Positions 58,416 through 64,000 of a stretch of DNA of 64,000 nucleotides are shown here, in pieces (the stretch's first letter is position 1; each line of letters opens with the position of its first letter). The notes beneath the pieces were generated by a model. The model was not told the DNA's origin, searched no databases, and worked only from the letters and a program-made list of their open reading frames with translations. Both the position numbers and the translations under genes were made by a program. This stretch comes from Homarus americanus (lineage: Eukaryota; Arthropoda; Malacostraca; Decapoda; Nephropidae), in NCBI RefSeq assembly GCF_018991925.1, contig NW_024737068.1:9294625-9358624 (forward strand), in the 5' to 3' direction.

Positions 58416-61289
58416 GGTGATGTAGTCCAGGTACACTTCAGGTGGTGGTTGTGTAGTACAGGTACACTTCAGGTGGTGGTGGTGGTGATGTAGTACAGGT
58501 AAACTTCAGGTGGTGGTTGTGTTGTACAGGTACAGTTCAGGTGGTGGTGGTGTAATACAGGTACACTTCAGGTGGTGTTGGTGTAGTACAGGTATACTTC
58601 AGGTGGTGGTGGTATAATACAGGTTCACTTTAGGTGGTGTTGGTGTAGTACAGGTACACTTCAGGTGTGGTGAAGTAATACAGGTACACTTCAGGTGGTG
58701 GTGATGAAGTACAGGTACACTTCAGTTGGTAGTGGTGCAGTACAGATACACAACACGTGGTGGTGTAGTACAGATGCACTTCAGGTGGTGGTGGAGTAAT
58801 GCAGGTACACTTCAGGTCGTCATGATGTAGTACAAGTACACTTCAGTTAGTAATGGTGTAGTACAAGTACGCTTCAGGTGGTGGTGGTGTGGTACAGGTA
58901 CACTTCACAGGGTGGTGGTGTAATACAGGAACACTTCAGGTGGTGGTGGTGTAATACAGGAACACTTCAGGTGGTGGTGGTGTAATACAGGAACACTTCA
59001 GGTGGTGGTGGTGATGTAGTACAAGTACACTTCAGTTAGTAATGGTGTAGTACAAGTACGCTTCAGGTGGTGGTGGTGTGGTACAGGTACACTTCACAGG
59101 GTGGTGGTGTAATACAGGAACACTTCAGGTGGTGGTGGTGTAATACAGGAACACTTCAGGTGGTGGTGGTGTAAACAGGTACACTTTCACACTTCCAGGT
59201 GGGGTGGTGTAATAAGGTGAACACTTCAGGTGGTGGTGGTGTGGTACAGGTACACTTCACGGGGGTGGTGGTGTAATACAGGAACACACTTCAGGTGGTG
59301 GTGGTGTGGTACAGGTTGGTGGTGTCTGGGTGCACTTCGGGTGGTGAGGTGGTGTAGTACAGATTACCTTCAGATTAATTGGTGTGGAGTAATGCAGGTA
59401 CACTTCAGGTGGTGGTGGAGTAGTACAGATTGCCTTCACGAGTTGGTGGTGTGTCACAGGAACACTTCCAGGGTGTTGGTGTGGTGTGGTACAGGTACAC
59501 TTCACACGGGGTGGTGGTGTAATACAGGCACACTTCAGGTGGTGGTGGTGTTGGTGGGTACACTTCACTGAGGTGGTGATTGTAATGCAAGGAACACTTC
59601 AGGTGGTGTGTTGGTTAGGTACAGGTGATGGTGGTGTGGAAGTACAGGTACACTTCACGGGGAGTGGTGGTGAATACAGGAACACTTCACGAGGTGGTGG
59701 TGGTGTAGTACCAGGTACCTTCACGGGGTGGTGGTGTGGTAGTACAACACTTCACGGGGTGGTGGATTATTGGTACAGGGTACACTTCACGGATTGATTG
59801 GTACAGTTTAGCAGGTACTTCTGAGATTGATTGATGTAGTTACGGGGTGGTGGTGTGGCAGGTACACTTTAGGTGGTGGTGGTGTAGTACAGGGGTACAC
59901 TTAGGGGTGGTGGTGTGGCACAGGCACACTGGTGGTGGTGGTGTAGTACAGGCACATACACTTCACGAGATGAGGTGGTAGTGCAGGAACACTTCACGGG
60001 GTGGGGTGGTGTAGTATTGGTGCACTTCACGGAGATGTGGTGTGGTACAGGTACACTTCACGGGATTGGTGGTGTAGTGCAGTACCTGCAGGGGTGGTGG
60101 TGTGATGCAGGAACACTTCACGGATTGAGGTGGTGTGGTACAGGTACACTTCAGGTGGTGGTGAAGTAGTGGTACAGGTGCACATCAGGTGGTGGGTGAA
60201 AGTACAGGTACGCTTTGAGGTCGTGATGGTGTGCAGGTACACTTCAGGTGGTGTATACAGAACACTTCAGGTGGTGGTGGTGTAATGCAGGTACACTTCA
60301 CGGGGTGGTGGTGGTGTAATACAGGTTGCGGTACACTTCAGGTGGTGTAATACAGGAACACTTCAGGTGGTGGTGGTGTAATGCAGGTACACTTCAGGTG
60401 GTGGTGGTGTAATACAGGTACACTTCAGGTGGTGGTGTAATACATGAACACTGAATTGGTGGTGATGTAATACAGGTACACTTCAGGTGGTGGTGGTGTA
60501 ATACAGGTACACCTCAGGTGGTGGCAGTGTAATACAGGTACACTTCAGGTGGTGGTGTATGGTGATTGTAATAGGTACACTTCAGATGGTGGTGGTGGTG
60601 GTGTAATACTGGGTACACTTCAGATGGTGGTGGTGTAGCACAGGTTCACTTCAGGTGGTGGTGAGGTATAGCACAGGCACACTTTGGTGGTGGGGGTGTG
60701 CTTTGGTACATTTCAGGTGGTGGTGGTGTAATACAGGTACACTTCAGATGGTGGTGGTGTAATACAGGTACACTTCCAGGTGGTGGTAGTGTAATACAGG
60801 TACACTTCAGGTGGTGGTGGTGTGGTGGTGTAATACAGGTACACAGGTACACTTCAGATGGTGGTGGTGTAATACAGGTACACTTCAGATGGTGGTGGTG
60901 TAATGGTACACTTCAGGTGGTGATGGTGTCTGGGTACACTTCAGGTGGTGGTAGTATGTCTGCGTTACACTTCAGATGAATTGGTGTGTTAGTGTAATGC
61001 AAGGTACACTTCCAGATGGTGGTGGTGGTGGTGTAATACACAGGAGTACACCTTCAGATGGTGGTGGTGGTGGTGTAATACAGGTTACACTTCAGATGGG
61101 GGTAGTGTAATACAGGTACACTTCAGGTGGTGGTGGTGGTAGTGTAATACAGGTACACTTCAGATGGTGGTGGTGTAATACAGGTACACCTCAGGTGGTG
61201 GTGGTGTAATACAGGTACACCTCAGGTGGTGGTGGTGTAATACAGGTACACTTCAGGTGGTGGTGGTGGTGGTGTAATACAGGTACACT
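58416..61289 (+). repeat. 2.9-kb array of a 31-bp minisatellite
   Basis: Roughly 85-90 units of CAGGTACACTTCAGG plus TGGTGGTGGTGTAATA, with variable numbers of GGT triplets. Sub-variants such as CTTCACGGGG or CTTCAGATGG cluster regionally. Each unit contains ACAG|GTACAC, a weak donor-like word. Val/Gly/Trp/Tyr plus frames and His/Thr/Cys minus frames are artefacts. Confidence 0.95.
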
Positions 61290-61591
61290 TGTTTGGACTT
61301 ACTTCCTAGCCCCCATTAGTCCCTGTTCACCTATCAGTAAAGTAGGTACCTATTGTAAGTCGAAAGTTGCGAATTCGTATTCAGGGAGTTGTTTGAGCTT
61401 CCAATAACTTGATGACATAAAACCACTGACTCTTCAGGCTTCTACGCCCTTGACTCTTCAGGCTTCTACGCCCTTAACTCATGAGACATAAAGGCAAGCA
61501 TGAACTTAGCATGCTTCCCTGTTGGGCGCTGTAAACACTTCTGCGTTTCACCTTACACAAGGATGTAGGGGAGTGCCCAATAAAAAAAAAA
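61290..61591 (+). mobile_element. SINE-like insertion inside the 31-bp array
   Basis: A roughly 300-bp non-repetitive segment interrupts a unit after AGGTACACTT, ends in an A-rich tail (CCCAATAAAAAAAAAATAT), and the array resumes with AGGTACACTTCAG. The duplicated AGGTACACTT (about 61280-61289 and 61592-61601) fits a 10-bp target duplication, though the array itself contains that word. The body has CCTGTTCACCTATCAGTAAA and GTAGGTACCT, resembling a dispersed decapod repeat I remember, and an internal direct repeat of GACTCTTCAGGCTTCTACGC. It has no clear pol III box, so it could also be the 3' end of a LINE. Confidence 0.65.
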
Positions 61592-61609
61592 TATAGGTAC
61601 ACTTCAGTT

Positions 61610-62095
61610 GGTGGTTGCTGATAGTAGGTAATTGTGGTAGTTATAGTAATTCAGTGTGAGATGGTGTTAATGATTATTGTAGATATTATTGTTCTAGTAG
61701 ATGGTGGTGGTGCTAGTGTTTACAGTGGTGTTAATGATGATAGTGGTTGTGCTAGGGGGTGGTATGGTAGTGGAAGTAGTGGTACTTCCGTTAGTGGCAT
61801 CGATTGTATAAGTGGTGGTGATGTTATTGATGATTGTAATTGAGGAAAATTGTGGCAGTGGTGATAGTGATAGTAAGTACAGTACAGTAGTAGTGGTCGT
61901 AGTTGTAGCTGCATTGATATTGATGGTCGTAGTTGTAGGTATTAGTAATGGTAGTGATAACGGTTGATTATGAGGCATTTGTTGACGGTGGTAGTAATAG
62001 GGGTGATGGTAGTGGTAATAGAGGTGATTGTAGCATTATAATGATAGGTAGTGATCATTATTAGTAGTGGCAGGTGATGGTGGTGGTGTTACCTG
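61610..62095. repeat. GGT/AGT/GAT imperfect trinucleotide region (left of LINE)
   Basis: Degenerate GTGGTAGT/GATGGT words. The same type of sequence resumes after 63419, indicating that the LINE inserted into it. Confidence 0.85.
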
Positions 62096-63418
62096 ATTGA
62101 ATTGAATTGAAACAGATTTATTTTGCCAGAAAAAGCACAGATACAGAGTGGATAATAATAACAATATTCCCATGGCTGAGCCAGTTGAGAACCTGAGCTC
62201 TCCTGTAGGCACCTGATATATATACTATACATTTATCCCAAGGAAGTATTATGTAATATTTAGTATCATCTGGAGTAGTACAAAAGCATGGTGGTAATAA
62301 GAACATCTCATAATGTTATCACGGTTATCACTTCAATATTTATTTATTTTAGTTTTGTTTTATATATAATAAGTATATACATAAATTACAGTGGAATTGT
62401 AAAACAAAAATATAATGGGGGAGCAGTACAACATGGGTTGTACAGTATTAAGGTTGAACAAGGGGACAGAGCTGTCATGATTATGTCTAGTTGGCAAATA
62501 TATTTATTGCAACGGTAAAATCATATCTATTTACATGATAATTTCCGAAAAAAAAAAACGGGTTTGATGGTACAATAAAAGCAGGCACTGTAAATATAGT
62601 AGGTATTACAAGAAATATTAATACTTAGAGTCTTAGAAAATAGATATTTTTTAAGAGATGATTTAATGAAGGGAGCTAGTCATTGATTGGATGAGTGGGG
62701 GTAAATTGTTCCACACCTTTACACCTTGATATTTTATGGAGGTCTGGGACTGAGAGGAGGACATGGGGGGTGGTCTTAGTACCTCTGGGTGCTTTAAGTT
62801 GTATCTCTGATTATTCCGGAACTGGAAATAATTATTTTCAAGCAAGTGATTGATAGATTTGTAAACAAAAAGGGCACAGCAGTAGGTGTTAATATCTTCG
62901 AATTTTAACATTTTCAATTTAGCAATTTTTTCGTTTGTGTGATCTGGTTTTTTCAAGTAGGTCATTTTCCGTACAGCTCTCTTTTGTCCAGTAACCAGGG
63001 ATTGTGTTTTTGAAGAGCCAAAGGTCCCCCATAGTGTGTGACAAAGTATCATGATAGATTTCTTTTATTGCTGTGAGAGTGAGCGTCTATCGAGTGTGAT
63101 ACATGATACCCCACTGTTTATTGACTATACTGTGAATGGCTAATATGTGGTTTCTCCAGTTAAGTTTCTCATCAACAAGAACTCCGAGGAATTTACTATT
63201 TTGTTAGCGTTTGAGGAGTGTATTACCAAGGTACAGGGGTTCCAAGTCTGGGGGTAAGCTTTTCCTTCTGTGAAAGGTCGTGTGGTGGGTTTTCTCAAGG
63301 TTTTCTCGAGCATCACCAAAAGTTATGGGTCTTTTTTCAAATTTCCTTTGGAGTTTGTGTTTTTCTTTTATCATTATCTTGATTTCGTTTGTGATATAGG
63401 GTTTGGAAATGAATACGG
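62096..63418 (-). pseudogene. Internally deleted LINE (Jockey/CR1-like), C-terminal region and 3' tail
   Basis: Read on the minus strand from 63418, the pre-RT segment PYITNEIKIMIKEKHKLQRK jumps directly to EKTHHTTFHRRKSLPPDLEP, then FLGVLVDEKLNWRNHI, then (62663-63052) RKMTYLKKPDHTNEKIAKLK and KVWNNLPPLIQS typical of LINE RT C-termini. The fingers and palm, including the YADD box, are missing between the first two, so it is an internal deletion derivative, with further frameshifts. The 3' UTR runs to a (TTCAA)3 tail at 62096-62111. Both flanks contain GTGGTGTTACCTGAT (ending 62098 and about 63483), which may relate to the target site. It cannot produce active RT. Clade assignment is tentative. 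Confidence 0.8.
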
Positions 63419-63735
63419 TTGATAGCGATGTTAGTAATGATAGTGGTAGGTGGTGGTAGGTGATGGTTGTGGTGTTACCTGATGATAGCGATGTCAGTAA
63501 TAACAGTGGTAGGTGGTGTTAGTGATAGTGGTAGGTGGTGGTAGGGATGGTGGTGGTGGTAGTGACAGTGGTAGGAGGTGGTAGTGATAGTGGTATGTGG
63601 TGGTAGTGATATAAGTGTTAGATGTTGGTGATAGTGGTAGGTATTAGTGCTGATAGTGGTGGTGGTGGTGGTGGTGGTAGGTGGTGATGATGGTGGTGGT
63701 GGTGGTGATGGTGGTGGTGGTGGTGGCAGGTGTCA
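63419..63735. repeat. GGT/AGT imperfect trinucleotide region (right of LINE)
   Basis: Continuation of the region left of the LINE. It becomes nearly pure (GGT)n/(GAT)n at 63655-63730. Confidence 0.88.
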
Positions 63736-63789
63736 GTTATATATGGGGTGTGACAGATGGGCGTTAAACTGATCTTGACTGGTTAGACC

Positions 63790-64000
63790 CTGTGGGAGTC
63801 GGCCGGTGGGAGAGTAAGGGAGAGGGGATGGAGGGTGAGAGGTGTGGGAGAGTGACAGAGGGGATGGAGGGTGAGAGGTGTGGGAGAGTAAGAGAGAGGG
63901 GATGGAGGGTGAGAGGTGTGGGAGAGTAAGAAGAGGGATGGAGGGTGAGAGGTGGGAGAGGAGAGGGATAGGGGATGAGAGGTGTGGGGAGAGTAAGGGA
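63790..64000. repeat. ~38-bp purine minisatellite
   Basis: About five units of GGGAGAGTAAGAGAGAGGGG plus ATGGAGGGTGAGAGGTGT. The array runs off the right end of the window. Confidence 0.9.

Overview
The window looks like nuclear DNA from an arthropod, most likely a decapod crustacean. The evidence is a 12-copy (CCTAA)n tract at 10036-10095, which is the arthropod TTAGG telomere motif; very dense micro- and minisatellites; and short repeat signatures that I remember from decapod genomes (61290-61591 and 46396-46500). I cannot name a species. I found no confirmed single-copy host gene. Nearly all the long open frames are low-complexity translations of tandem repeats, and the real coding sequence belongs to mobile elements or multi-copy families.

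Layout. 1-17.9 kb is a run of different tandem arrays (14-bp, 15-bp G-rich, 16-bp, 19/14-bp compound, 30-bp, 87-bp and 10-bp units, plus dinucleotide to tetranucleotide tracts) separated by short unique AT-rich stretches. 17.95-26.19 kb is one array of a degenerate 5-bp GGTAA unit. Its first 4 kb appears to contain no C on the + strand, and its second half is interspersed with AAATATA. 26.2-29.0 kb is unique sequence holding three separate foldback or palindromic elements. 29.0-35.6 kb is again satellite: CCA tracts, a 3.5-kb 52-bp array and (AAT)n.

35.7-50.0 kb is the mobile-element core: two copies of one LINE on the minus strand (35.7-36.3 and 39.5-41.2 kb), a Helitron Rep/helicase remnant (36.4-37.3 kb), a frameshifted plus-strand gene of an unnamed multi-copy family with RNase-H/transposase-like features (41.4-43.5 kb), and a 2.3-kb module present twice in inverted orientation (43.4-45.7 and 46.5-48.8 kb). 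Each module copy carries an intact and identical 211-codon zinc-binding ORF. A solo LTR of Gypsy type with 4-bp target duplications lies at 49404-49990. 50-64 kb has two more foldback elements (one sitting between two (TA)n tracts), a tRNA-derived SINE-like head, a 31-bp minisatellite of nearly 3 kb interrupted by a SINE-like insertion with a plausible target duplication, and an internally deleted LINE.

The best candidate for something not yet described is the inverted pair of 2.3-kb modules. They carry an intact ORF, are about 99.7% alike by eye, and share termini (TGTTACG/CGTAACA) with the nearby solo LTR. Other points worth checking are the C-free satellite strand, a CAG|GTA (5' splice-site-like) core that recurs in four unrelated arrays, and five hairpin-forming elements. 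Several frameshifts and ragged homopolymer lengths could be uncorrected long-read errors, so statements about broken genes are conditional on assembly quality.
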